Shown: in pieces, positions 34,655 through 43,463 of the stretch | How the letters are laid out: each line of letters starts with the position of its first letter | Numbering within the stretch: position 1 is the first letter of the stretch | DNA from: Acetobacteraceae bacterium ESL0709 | Lineage (GTDB): Bacteria > Pseudomonadota > Alphaproteobacteria > Acetobacterales > Acetobacteraceae | Length of the DNA stretch: 64,000 nt | NCBI GenBank assembly: GCA_029433415.1 | Contig: JAQTIA010000003.1 | Coordinates: forward strand, 1,082,501 to 1,146,500 | Direction of reading: 5' to 3' | The notes under the pieces: generated by a model | What the model saw: the letters and a program-made list of their open reading frames with translations, nothing else | What the model was told of the DNA's origin: nothing | The model's database searches: none | Made by a program: the position numbers and the translations under genes

Positions 34655-36250
34655 TCAATGCCCCCCAACCGGTTTGCTACCGCCTTTGGCAGGACTGATC
34701 AGGAAGCAGAGCGGCACAACACAAAGCGTGACAATCCCAAGCATATTAAAGACCTGATTGTACGCGAGCAAAGCCACCTGCCGGGAAAACTCCTTGTAAA
34801 GCTGCTGCATGGCAAAAGACTGTGATTGCAGAAAGGACATGCCATGCGCCTGAGCAGCGGCCTGAACCTGCATCAGATAATTATGTACTTCAGGCTTTCC
34901 CAAAATCATATGACTTGAAAGCTCAGTCTGATGAACCTGCTTGGTCTCTATAATCGCAGCCGTCGCCAAGGATATGGAAAGAGAACCAAAATAATTACGC
35001 ACCATGCTGAACAGAGCCGAAGCATCACCATTCAGTTCACGTGGAAGGGTTGAATAGGCAAACGTCGAAATGGGCACAAAAAGAAAAGCCAGCGGCGCTG
35101 TCTGCATGATCCGGCACTGGACCAGAAAGCGAAACCCCACATCCTGATAAAGCACGGCGGACATAAAAAGGGACAAAGACATCGTAAAGAATCCAAACGC
35201 AATCAGATAACGCAGCTGGATTTTCTTCATGAGGAAACCGACGATCGGGATCAGGATCATGATGGTCATACCACCAGGCGCCAAAAGCTGACCGGCAATG
35301 GTCGCCGTATAATTCTGAATCTGCTGGGCAAATTGCGGTACAATCACAGCCGAGGCGTAAAGGACGACGCCCAGTACCCCCATCATGATGGTTCCCAGCG
35401 TAAAGTTACGATCCTTGAAAACCGTCAGATGGACAAGGGGATCTTTCGCTTTCAGCAGCCAGATAATAGCTGCGACAAAGCCTATCCCACCAATCAAGGC
35501 CATTCTGATGATAAAAGGAGAGCCAAACCAGTCATCATCCTCACCACGATCGGCCATAACTTCAATACAGCCCAAAGCCAGAGAAATCAGTCCTATACCG
35601 ATCACATCAACTTTTTCGCGTTTGGCTTTTTCCCAAGGGGGATCTTCCAAAAGGGTCAAAACAGCAATGGTCGTAATGATACCAAAAGGCACATTGACGT
35701 AAAAAATCCAGCGCCAACTATAATTATCAGTAAGCCATCCCCCAAGCATGGGGCCAAGAACTGGTCCGACCACGGTTGCAATTGCCGTCAAACCAAAAGC
35801 AGCGCCACGTTTTTCTGGCGGAAAAATATCAAGAATGATGGCCTGTTGGCAAGGCTGGAGCCCCCCACCAAAGAAACCCTGAAGCAAACGAAAAATAATC
35901 AGCATCGGCAGCGATGTTGAAAGTCCGCACAAAAAGGAAGTGACCGTAAAAAGCAGAATGCAAATCAGAAAATAACGCTTGCGGCCAAAAAAACGTGACA
36001 ACCAGCTTGAAATCGTCAGAACAATTCCATTCGCCACCAGATAGGAGGTCAAAGCCCAGGTCGCATCATCATAGGAACTGCCGAGTGCCCCGGAAATATG
36101 GGGGAGAGCCACATTCACAATCGTGGTGTCAAGTACCTCCATAAAAGCTGCAAGCGTCACCACAACGGCAATCAGCCAAGGGTTGTGCTTCGGCTTCCAC
36201 TGGCCATGGTCACTACTAGACGATGCAACTTCTGTTGCTGTCGCGCTCAT
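34655..36250 (-). CDS. EmrB/QacA-type MFS drug transporter (DHA2)
   Basis: A 531-residue inner-membrane drug:proton antiporter of the 14-helix DHA2 family. It shows the family opening ALPHISGALGSSYDDATW, VLDTTIVNVAL (motif D1) near residue 40, and GPVLGPMLGGWLTD (motif C, antiporter) near 160. Its start overlaps the stop of the adaptor gene by four bases (ATGA), so the pump and adaptor are coupled. Substrates are likely hydrophobic drugs or fatty-acid-like compounds (family knowledge). Confidence 0.9.
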   Translation of the reverse strand: MSATATEVASSSSDHGQWKPKHNPWLIAVVVTLAAFMEVLDTTIVNVALPHISGALGSSYDDATWALTSYLVANGIVLTISSWLSRFFGRKRYFLICILLFTVTSFLCGLSTSLPMLIIFRLLQGFFGGGLQPCQQAIILDIFPPEKRGAAFGLTAIATVVGPVLGPMLGGWLTDNYSWRWIFYVNVPFGIITTIAVLTLLEDPPWEKAKREKVDVIGIGLISLALGCIEVMADRGEDDDWFGSPFIIRMALIGGIGFVAAIIWLLKAKDPLVHLTVFKDRNFTLGTIMMGVLGVVLYASAVIVPQFAQQIQNYTATIAGQLLAPGGMTIMILIPIVGFLMKKIQLRYLIAFGFFTMSLSLFMSAVLYQDVGFRFLVQCRIMQTAPLAFLFVPISTFAYSTLPRELNGDASALFSMVRNYFGSLSISLATAAIIETKQVHQTELSSHMILGKPEVHNYLMQVQAAAQAHGMSFLQSQSFAMQQLYKEFSRQVALLAYNQVFNMLGIVTLCVVPLCFLISPAKGGSKPVGGH

Positions 36251-37356
36251 TCTGTATAGACCGTTGGCTCGACAGAAAGACCAATCGCCAGCGGAATTTT
36301 GGGATCCAGCCCACTATCAATAAGAATTTTTACCGGAATGCGCTGAACGGTCTTGACGAAATTACCCGTCGCATTTTCAGGCGGAAAAGCACTGAAAGAC
36401 TCCCCTGATCCCATCTGGAAGGAATCGACATGCCCTTTGAGATGGAGCTGGGGATACGCATCTATTTCGATATCTACCTTCTGGCCAGGACGCATATTTT
36501 TCAGCTGCGTCTCCTTATAATTGGCCACGATCCAGATATCATCAGGCACGATAGAAAACATTTCCTGCCCAGTCTGGACGAAATTGCCCTGCTCAATATT
36601 ACGCTGCGAAATACGCCCGTTACGCGGAGCACGGATCATCGTCCATTCCACGTCGAGTCTGGCTTTCTCGAGATCGGCGCGCGCTGCAGTCAGATTAGCC
36701 ACAGCCTGCGTCACATGAGCATCAGCCGTATCAATATTGGCCTGAACCGGTTCTGCCTGCGTCAATTGTCCCTGAGCCTGCACCACAGCAGCTGTTGCCT
36801 CATCCAGAGCAGCCTTGGCGTAATCAATATCCTGCTGGGTCGTGGCAGCACGTGCCACACGATGCTGTCGGCTGTAATCCGTACGTGCCTTGAAAAGCCT
36901 CGCCTCAGCCGCTGCTACATTACCCTGTGCTTCAACCAGACGACCAGGGAAATTCTTTTTCGCAACGATCAGGGACATCTCATAGGCGTTCATATCAGCC
37001 TGAGCCTGCTGCACTGCAGCCTCGGCACGATGAAGAGTCGCCAAATAATCGCGCCCATCCAGTTGAACCAGAAGATCACCTTTATGAACAAGCTGATTAT
37101 CATCAACCAGCATCTTCTCTACGAAACCGCTGACATGAGGAGCGATGGAAATTTTCCGTCCCGTGGTATAGGCATCATCCGTACTGACGTGATTCCGCGT
37201 CAGGAACATATAGAGTCCGATCCCCACCAGGACGACCACGACGATCGCTATCAGGATTACTCTTTTACGTGGACTCCCTTTTCCGGTTTCCTTCTGGCCG
37301 GTAGAAGCCTGCGAAGACGCCTCCAGATCTTCCTGTTGCGAATTATCCTGTGCCAT
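36247..37356 (-). CDS. EmrA/HlyD-type periplasmic adaptor
   Basis: Membrane-fusion component of the efflux system, 369 residues. A charged cytoplasmic N-terminus is followed by one membrane segment (about residues 32-52), a lipoyl half (HVSGFVEKMLVDDNQLVHKG, key residues Gly at 4 and 20), a long alpha-helical hairpin rich in Ala and Gln (about 110-220), the second lipoyl half and a beta-barrel. It is the first gene of the adaptor-pump-channel operon. Confidence 0.9.
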   Translation of the reverse strand: MAQDNSQQEDLEASSQASTGQKETGKGSPRKRVILIAIVVVVLVGIGLYMFLTRNHVSTDDAYTTGRKISIAPHVSGFVEKMLVDDNQLVHKGDLLVQLDGRDYLATLHRAEAAVQQAQADMNAYEMSLIVAKKNFPGRLVEAQGNVAAAEARLFKARTDYSRQHRVARAATTQQDIDYAKAALDEATAAVVQAQGQLTQAEPVQANIDTADAHVTQAVANLTAARADLEKARLDVEWTMIRAPRNGRISQRNIEQGNFVQTGQEMFSIVPDDIWIVANYKETQLKNMRPGQKVDIEIDAYPQLHLKGHVDSFQMGSGESFSAFPPENATGNFVKTVQRIPVKILIDSGLDPKIPLAIGLSVEPTVYTE

Positions 37357-37496
37357 AGCCCCCCCGATTGTCTGATCTTTTCAAGAAAGGCCATGCAAAG
37401 GCTATCGAGAAAACCTTAAAATTTATTTAAAGCCTACATTCCTGTCTATGGCGTAACCAATGGCATATTCCCCGCCTTTATGACAAGGGGCTGCTT

Positions 37497-38378
37497 TCAT
37501 TCTCTATAGCTCAATTTCGCGGCCTGAAGGGTATTATGCAACAACCCCGCAATGGTCATGGGACCAACACCGCCCGGCACTGGCGTCAGATAACCTGCCA
37601 CCTTGCTGACTTCCTCAAAATTGACGTCTCCGACCAGACGACTTCTGCCATTTTCCTGCATGATACGCGTGATACCGACATCAATCACTGTGGCACCCGG
37701 CTTGATCCAGTCTCCACGCACAAGTCCCGATTTCCCTGTGGCCACGACAATGATATCTGCCTGCCGTGCCAAAGAGGGCAGATCGCGCGTATGAATATGG
37801 GCAACCGTAACAGTACAATTCTCTTTCAAAAGGAGCTGTGCCATGGGACGCCCCACCAGAATGGAAGCACCGATCACCAGAGCATTCATCCCCGTCATAT
37901 CTTCGTGAACTGACTTCAATAACTTCAGGCATCCCAAAGGAGTACAGGGCACAATTCCATCGGTCATACCCAAAGCCAGACGGCCCGCATTAACTTCGCC
38001 TAACCCGTCCACGTCCTTTATAGGAAGGATAGCGTTTGTCACTGTAACCGGATCAATCTGTTCCGGCAGCGGAAGCTGAACCAGGACACCATGAATCTGA
38101 GGGTTTTTATTCAGGTCTGCAATAAGCTCCAGCACTTCATCCTGTGATGTACTCTGGGGCAGCATATGCATAAAGGAACGCATGCCCGCATGATGTGTCT
38201 GAAGCGCCTTGTTTTTGACATAGACCTCAGATGCCGGATCGTTCCCGACCAGCACCACAGCTAGGCCAGGCACCGTATGACCCTGCCTGACAAGATGTTC
38301 AACTTCCTGACGTATAGTTTCTGTAACGCCTCTGGCTATGGCCTTGCCATCAATCAGCGTGGCACTATGTGATGTCAT
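37497..38378 (-). CDS. folD: Methylenetetrahydrofolate dehydrogenase/cyclohydrolase
   Basis: Bifunctional cytoplasmic enzyme of one-carbon metabolism that converts 5,10-methylene-THF to 10-formyl-THF. The start at 38378 ([10 protein letters not shown]) is chosen because GAGGAG lies about 10 bases upstream; the frame is open 20 codons further. Landmarks are [16 protein letters not shown] with the catalytic Lys, KDVDGLG, and the C-terminal [15 protein letters not shown]. At about 293 residues it has the usual length. Confidence 0.93.
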   Translation of the reverse strand: MTSHSATLIDGKAIARGVTETIRQEVEHLVRQGHTVPGLAVVLVGNDPASEVYVKNKALQTHHAGMRSFMHMLPQSTSQDEVLELIADLNKNPQIHGVLVQLPLPEQIDPVTVTNAILPIKDVDGLGEVNAGRLALGMTDGIVPCTPLGCLKLLKSVHEDMTGMNALVIGASILVGRPMAQLLLKENCTVTVAHIHTRDLPSLARQADIIVVATGKSGLVRGDWIKPGATVIDVGITRIMQENGRSRLVGDVNFEEVSKVAGYLTPVPGGVGPMTIAGLLHNTLQAAKLSYRE

Positions 38379-38531
38379 GATGGCGGCTCTCCTCAAGCTG
38401 GCATTCAGGAAAGGGCGAAAAATCTGGTCTTTTTTCACCGGCTTCCTATATTAGGTCAGATTACTCGCAACGCATTAGCCGAGATTGATGACTTAGAAAA
38501 CCACTTTATAATTACTGAGGAATTTTTCATC

Positions 38532-39623
38532 ATGCCTGATACCATACAACACGGAACTATCAACCAAGATGTGCGCCGGAACTTTGCCAGCGACAATGTT
38601 ACTCCTGCCTGCCCTGAAGTCCTCACAGCCATGATGGAAGGTAATAACGGCAATTTTCATTCTTATGGCGAAGATCCTTATACAACGCAGCTGACGCCCC
38701 TGTTTGAAGCTGTTTTCGAAACCGAACTTGCCGTCTTTCCCCTGACAACAGGCACCGCAACAAATGCGCTAGCACTTTCAGCCATGGTTCGCCCGTATGG
38801 CAGCGTTATCTGTGACCATAGCGCTCATATTGAGAATGATGAGGGAGGAGCTCCAGAGTTTTTTACCGCTGGTGCCAAAATCGCCACATTACCTTCCCCT
38901 CAGGGACGCATGTCTCCAGAAGCTCTGCACGAAGCCATTATCCGCAATAGAGAGAAAGGCGTTCTTGCTCCCCCCTTTCAGGCTCTCTCCCTGACACAGT
39001 CTACTGAGTGGGGAACAGTCTATAGCCCCGCGACCCTCGACAACCTGAGCAAGATCGCCCACCAGAATGACTTGCTCGTTCATCTTGACGGCGCACGACT
39101 GGGCAATGCTATCGCTCATCTGCAATGTTCGCCGGCAGAAACCACATGGAAAGCAGGGATTGACCTCCTCAGCTTTGGCGGTACGAAAGCCGGCGCCATG
39201 GCTGCCGAGGCTTTGATTATTTTTCTTAATGACCGGACGCGTGCACTTCTGCCAGCCATTCCCCATCTTATCAAACGCAGCGGTCATTCATGGTCTAAAA
39301 GCCGCTTTCTGAGTCTTCAGCTGCAAGCCCTATTAAAGGATGGTCTCTGGCTGAGAAATGGAGCCCACGCCAATAAAATGGCTTCCCTGTTACGCACAGA
39401 ATTACAGCGCCATCCTGGGGCACATATGCCTTTTGACGGAGAAAGCAACGAAGTCTTCGTTGTGCTTCCAGAAGCACTGCTCCAGTCTCTCGAAGAAAGC
39501 GGTTTCGGATTTTACCGCTACCCTACTCCCGAAGGGGTAGCAGGCCAGCTTGTACGGTTTGTAACGAGTTTCCATACGCGTGAGCAGGATATTGAAGGGC
39601 TGGTCCAGGCCATTAATCAGTGA
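38532..39623 (+). CDS. ltaE: Low-specificity L-threonine aldolase
   Basis: A PLP enzyme of fold type I, 363 residues, cleaving threonine or allo-threonine to glycine and acetaldehyde. The conserved opening is RRNFASDNVTPACPEV. The PLP lysine is in LLSFGGTKAGAM, and HLDGARLGNA holds the pyridine-contacting Asp. GAGGAA precedes the ATG. A strong terminator follows directly. L-allo-threonine or beta-hydroxy amino acid preference cannot be read from sequence. Confidence 0.9.
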   Translation: MPDTIQHGTINQDVRRNFASDNVTPACPEVLTAMMEGNNGNFHSYGEDPYTTQLTPLFEAVFETELAVFPLTTGTATNALALSAMVRPYGSVICDHSAHIENDEGGAPEFFTAGAKIATLPSPQGRMSPEALHEAIIRNREKGVLAPPFQALSLTQSTEWGTVYSPATLDNLSKIAHQNDLLVHLDGARLGNAIAHLQCSPAETTWKAGIDLLSFGGTKAGAMAAEALIIFLNDRTRALLPAIPHLIKRSGHSWSKSRFLSLQLQALLKDGLWLRNGAHANKMASLLRTELQRHPGAHMPFDGESNEVFVVLPEALLQSLEESGFGFYRYPTPEGVAGQLVRFVTSFHTREQDIEGLVQAINQ

Positions 39624-39626
39624 AAG

Positions 39627-39666
39627 AATAACCCCCTTATGGGGAAATTCCCATAAGGGGGTTATT
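39627..39666. terminator. Strong bidirectional terminator
   Basis: A perfect 17-bp stem, AATAACCCCCTTATGGG (39627-39643) with its complement at 39650-39666, around the loop GAAATT. T-rich flanks occur on both strands (GGGGTTATTT and its mirror). It starts 4 bases after the ltaE stop codon and ends 26 bases past the convergent Do-protease gene. Confidence 0.85.
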
Positions 39667-39692
39667 TCAGAAAACCGGCTCACCTTACGCTT

Positions 39693-41204
39693 TTATTCAT
39701 CGTCTCCACTGGAATCATCCGTCCCATCTGGCGAAACGGCAACAAATAATTGTTGCCCATCACGCAAAATCCGCAATAAGGGAGGCTGCTTGTTGACAAG
39801 AGCCTGCTTGATCAGTGACGCCGCTGCATGCGGATTGGTCGTTACATGATTACCCACAGCCACGATAATATCACCAGGATGAATACCGGCCCGCTCAGCA
39901 ATACTTCCTTGAGCAACATCAGCGATTACCGCTCCCTTTACAGTTTCGTCAAGTCCTAGTTCCTGACGCGTTCGGGGCGTGATCGCAGCAAGAGAAATAC
40001 CAATTTTACCTGAGGCATTAACGTCTGTAACACCCCCAGCCCCATGTTGATCCTTGTCATCCTGATTTCCAGCAATGACACTGACCGTCTGTGATTTTCC
40101 GTCTCTCAGGACCGAAAGGTCAGCCTTTGTACCGGGCGGAAGAGCCACCGCCTTGACGGCAAAATCATGCGCACTCCGCACGGGATGTCCGTTCAACCCC
40201 AGAATCACGTCACCCGTCTTCAAGCCAGCCTTGTCAGCCGGCGCACCAGCCACTACTGACGCCACAATCGCGCCATGAGCTGTCTTACCTGGATCCTCAG
40301 TCGGCAATTTGAGGGCCTGCGCCATGGTCGGCGTGACGGTCTGCGTCACAATACCGAAATAGCCTCGCACGACGTGACCGGATTTGCGAAGCTGATCCAC
40401 AACGGACTGGACCGTATCTGAGGGAATGGCAAAACCGATCCCGATGGACCCGCCTCCATTGGGCGACATGATCATGGAATTCACACCCACAACCTTGCCA
40501 TCAAGTGTAATCAGCGGACCACCAGAATTTCCGCGGTTAATGGGTGCATCCACCTGGATAAAATCATTATAGGCATCTGTATTCAGCTCACGCCCCAAGG
40601 CAGACACAATTCCCGAAGTCACCGTTCCCCCCAGACCATAAGGATTGCCCACAGCTACAACCCATTGTCCCGGCTGAACGCCATCTGAATCGCCCAGTTC
40701 AAGATAAGGGAGACGCCCCGGTGCCTTGACACGTAACAAGGCAATATCTGTTTTTTGGTCACGTCCAATAATTTTGGCCGGCAGTACAGTCCCATCATCA
40801 AACTTGACCGTGACCTTTACAGCGCCATTTACGACATGATTGTTCGTTACGATATAACCATCGTCAGAAACCAGAAAACCCGACCCCCTGGCTTCGACAA
40901 GACGATTCGAAGGTGCCGGTATCATCTGAAACGGAAAAGGAAATGGGAAAGGTGCACCATTCATGCCTGGCGGCGCACCACCCTCACCGCCATCATCCAT
41001 GTCACTTTCTTTAATACGCGCCGAAATCGACACGACAGCCGGTTTTACCTGTTTCACCAGATCCACAAAATTTGGCATGTTCTGGCCAGAGACCTGGGGT
41101 CTGATCGGTTGGCTCTGTGCCGTAGCGTGAACGGGACTGAGGCCAATAGCGATCAGAGGTAAACTCGCCAGACAGGCTAACGACAAACGAGAAACTGAAA
41201 ACAT
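39693..41204 (-). CDS. Do-family periplasmic serine protease, second copy
   Basis: A 503-residue HtrA/DegP-type protease. It has a signal peptide (ending VHATA near residue 29), a Gly/Pro/Phe-rich loop (about residues 72-98), the triad His123 (TNNHVVN), Asp153 (KTDIAL) and Ser227 (RGNSGGPLIT), and two PDZ domains (about 275-360 and 405-490). It is similar in build to the protease at 16715-18256 but differs in the loop and tail, so the two probably divide substrates or regulation. Transcribed alone. Confidence 0.92.
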   Translation of the reverse strand: MFSVSRLSLACLASLPLIAIGLSPVHATAQSQPIRPQVSGQNMPNFVDLVKQVKPAVVSISARIKESDMDDGGEGGAPPGMNGAPFPFPFPFQMIPAPSNRLVEARGSGFLVSDDGYIVTNNHVVNGAVKVTVKFDDGTVLPAKIIGRDQKTDIALLRVKAPGRLPYLELGDSDGVQPGQWVVAVGNPYGLGGTVTSGIVSALGRELNTDAYNDFIQVDAPINRGNSGGPLITLDGKVVGVNSMIMSPNGGGSIGIGFAIPSDTVQSVVDQLRKSGHVVRGYFGIVTQTVTPTMAQALKLPTEDPGKTAHGAIVASVVAGAPADKAGLKTGDVILGLNGHPVRSAHDFAVKAVALPPGTKADLSVLRDGKSQTVSVIAGNQDDKDQHGAGGVTDVNASGKIGISLAAITPRTRQELGLDETVKGAVIADVAQGSIAERAGIHPGDIIVAVGNHVTTNPHAAASLIKQALVNKQPPLLRILRDGQQLFVAVSPDGTDDSSGDDE

Positions 41205-41385
41205 TGCATCGGTCCTGTATTTTATTATAAAGAAATTCTCCCCTAATATGGCAAATCTTAAGTGAGGCCTACATATCCATTTGATGAAAGATTAGTAATA
41301 AAAGACTTCTCAACCCTCAGAAAACAGAAAAACTGCCAAAATCTTAAGATATTATTGTGTATCTCACAGGAAGATGAAGCGCCCC

Positions 41386-41865
41386 TCATAAACGTCTTTC
41401 CCCAAAAAACTGCCGCAGGATCGTAGCAGAATCGCCTTCACACAAACCGCTGATAATCTCTTGCGGCCTGTGCAGACATCCCGGCCGGGCAAAAAGCCGG
41501 GGACCATGATCAACACCCCCGCCTTTAGGATCATAGGCACCATAGACAACCCGGTGAAGGCGGAAATGACTGATTGCCGCGGCACACATAACGCACGGCT
41601 CCAACGTTACAACCAACGTGCAATCGGTCAGACGTGCTGACCTTGTATGGTGGGCTGCCTGTCTGAGCGCCAGAATCTCGGCATGAGCAGAGGCATCGTA
41701 ACAGGCCTCCACCATATTATGTGCCCGAGCAAGAATCTGCCCTTTCCCATCAATTACCAGTGCACCCACGGGAACTTCACCGCGCTGGGCTGCCTGATGC
41801 GCCAGAGACAGAGCCTCCCTCATGGGGGTAGACCAGTTCAGTTCTGGTTTTGAGAATGTCTTCAT
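41386..41865 (-). CDS. tadA: tRNA-specific adenosine deaminase
   Basis: Deaminates adenosine-34 to inosine in tRNA-Arg(ACG). The start at 41865 (MKTFSKPELNW, with AAGGA upstream) gives the normal length of about 159 residues; the frame is open 80 codons further upstream, but that part is antisense to the divergent pseudouridine-synthase gene. The zinc site is intact: HAEILAL (His plus catalytic Glu) and PCVMCAAA (two Cys). Confidence 0.92.
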   Translation of the reverse strand: MKTFSKPELNWSTPMREALSLAHQAAQRGEVPVGALVIDGKGQILARAHNMVEACYDASAHAEILALRQAAHHTRSARLTDCTLVVTLEPCVMCAAAISHFRLHRVVYGAYDPKGGGVDHGPRLFARPGCLHRPQEIISGLCEGDSATILRQFFGERRL

Positions 41866-41965
41866 GGCATAATCCTTACCAGATAAATCCGCTCTTCGAC
41901 ATATACGGCACTCTATGAAACAGGTTATCGGAAGAAGGCCGTTGCTTTGAAAACTGCCGCGCGGT

Positions 41966-42763
41966 ATGTGCAATTTCATGAACAGACTTTCTTCTCCTGA
42001 TAATAGTGCTGACGATCCACGCGGTGAACGTATTGCCAAGGTGCTGGCCCGCTGCGGCGTCGCCAGCCGCCGGGATATTGAACGCATGATTGAGGAAGGG
42101 CGCATTTTCCTTAACGCGGAGAAAGTAACACATCCGGCAACATTCGTTCAGCCGGGTGATATTATGAGAGTGGACGGAAACGTCATAGAGCCGCCCCAGA
42201 AAACACGTCTGTGGCGGTACTACAAACCGACAGGCCTCGTCACAACCCATCATGACCCTCAGGAACGTCCCACTGTCTTTGCGTCCTTGCCCGATGCCAT
42301 GCCGCGCGTCGTCAGTGTCGGACGACTGGATCTGAACTCGGAAGGCCTCCTCCTCCTTACGAATGACGGCGCTCTCGCCCGTGAGCTAGAACTTCCGTCC
42401 CGGCAATGGATCAGGCGGTACAGAGTACGGGTTTTCGGCCTTGTCGACCCCGCACGCCTTGCTACCCTGGCACACGGATCGGAATTTGAAGGTATAAAAT
42501 ACGGCCCTATACAGGCTGTCCTTGATTCACAAAAAGGCGATAATTCCTGGCTGACCGTCAGCCTCCGGGAAGGCAAGAACCGTGAGATAAGACGCGTCAT
42601 GCTTGGCATGAATCTTCATGTCAGCCGCCTGATCCGCCTCTCTTACGGCCCTTTTATGCTAGGTTCCCTGAAACCGGGCGAGCTGGAAGAAGTCTCAGGC
42701 AAGGTCCTGACGGAGCAGACAGCCTTTTACCAGCATAAAACCACCAGAAAACGCACTCCCTGA
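41966..42763 (+). CDS. rluB: RsuA/RluB-family rRNA pseudouridine synthase
   Basis: A 265-residue enzyme with an N-terminal S4 RNA-binding domain (about residues 20-65, RIAKVLARCGVASRRDIERM) and the RsuA-type catalytic domain. The catalytic Asp is in VGRLDLNSEGLLLLTNDG. The tail REGKNREIRRV is typical of RluB. RluB modifies U2605 of 23S rRNA in E. coli; RluF, RluE and RsuA are less likely by layout. It overlaps the rsmD start by one base (TGATG). Confidence 0.88.
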   Translation: MCNFMNRLSSPDNSADDPRGERIAKVLARCGVASRRDIERMIEEGRIFLNAEKVTHPATFVQPGDIMRVDGNVIEPPQKTRLWRYYKPTGLVTTHHDPQERPTVFASLPDAMPRVVSVGRLDLNSEGLLLLTNDGALARELELPSRQWIRRYRVRVFGLVDPARLATLAHGSEFEGIKYGPIQAVLDSQKGDNSWLTVSLREGKNREIRRVMLGMNLHVSRLIRLSYGPFMLGSLKPGELEEVSGKVLTEQTAFYQHKTTRKRTP

Positions 42764-43308
42764 TGCGGATCATTGGCGGCCAGTCAAGAGGACGTACCCT
42801 TCGCGCCCCAGCAGGACAAGTTACGCGCCCAACGTCCCAGCGCGCGCGACAGATTATCTTCGACCTCCTGATGCACGCTCCCTGGTATGGCAGGACTCTT
42901 CTGGAAAATGCGCTTGTCCTGGACTGCTTCGCCGGCACAGGCGCTTTGGGGCTTGAAGCCCTTTCACGCGGTGCAAAATTTGCAAGTTTTTTCGAAAAAG
43001 ACCGCTCCGCCGCTACCATTTTGCGCGATAACATCAAAGCTTGCTCTGCCGAGATACAAAGCAAAGTCTTTCTCTGCGATGCCACCAAGCCCCCCACGGC
43101 GCCACAGCAACATAATCTTGTTTTCCTCGACCCCCCTTATGGTAAGGGGTTAATCTCCCTTACCCTGAGAGCTTTGAGAGAAACAGGCTGGCTCGCTGAA
43201 AAAACGCTCATTATCGCAGAAAGCGAACATCAAGACGATGAACCAGGACCTTCCCTTCTTCTTAAACGGCATATTGGCGTTGCGGAACTGCGTTTCTGGT
43301 ATCTTTAA
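42763..43308 (+). CDS. rsmD: 16S rRNA (guanine966-N2)-methyltransferase
   Basis: A 181-residue SAM-dependent methyltransferase acting on 30S assembly intermediates. Family signatures are the start MRIIGGQSRGRTL, RPTSQRARQIIFDLL, the SAM motif LDCFAGTGALGLEA (about residues 49-62) and the catalytic DPPYG (near 126). It is coupled to rluB through the shared A of TGATG, so the two rRNA-modification genes are translated together. Confidence 0.92.
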   Translation: MRIIGGQSRGRTLRAPAGQVTRPTSQRARQIIFDLLMHAPWYGRTLLENALVLDCFAGTGALGLEALSRGAKFASFFEKDRSAATILRDNIKACSAEIQSKVFLCDATKPPTAPQQHNLVFLDPPYGKGLISLTLRALRETGWLAEKTLIIAESEHQDDEPGPSLLLKRHIGVAELRFWYL

Positions 43309-43463
43309 AAACAGTAATGCGGCCCATTGCATGGCTATTATGCTTTCCATAGAGCCTGAAAATCGCTAATTTGGGAATAATCACATAAAAATCTGAGTGG
43401 AATCCTGTTCCGGGGAACCATCCTGCCAAACGCCGAAGGGCAAAATCCAGAGGGTAAGTTGTC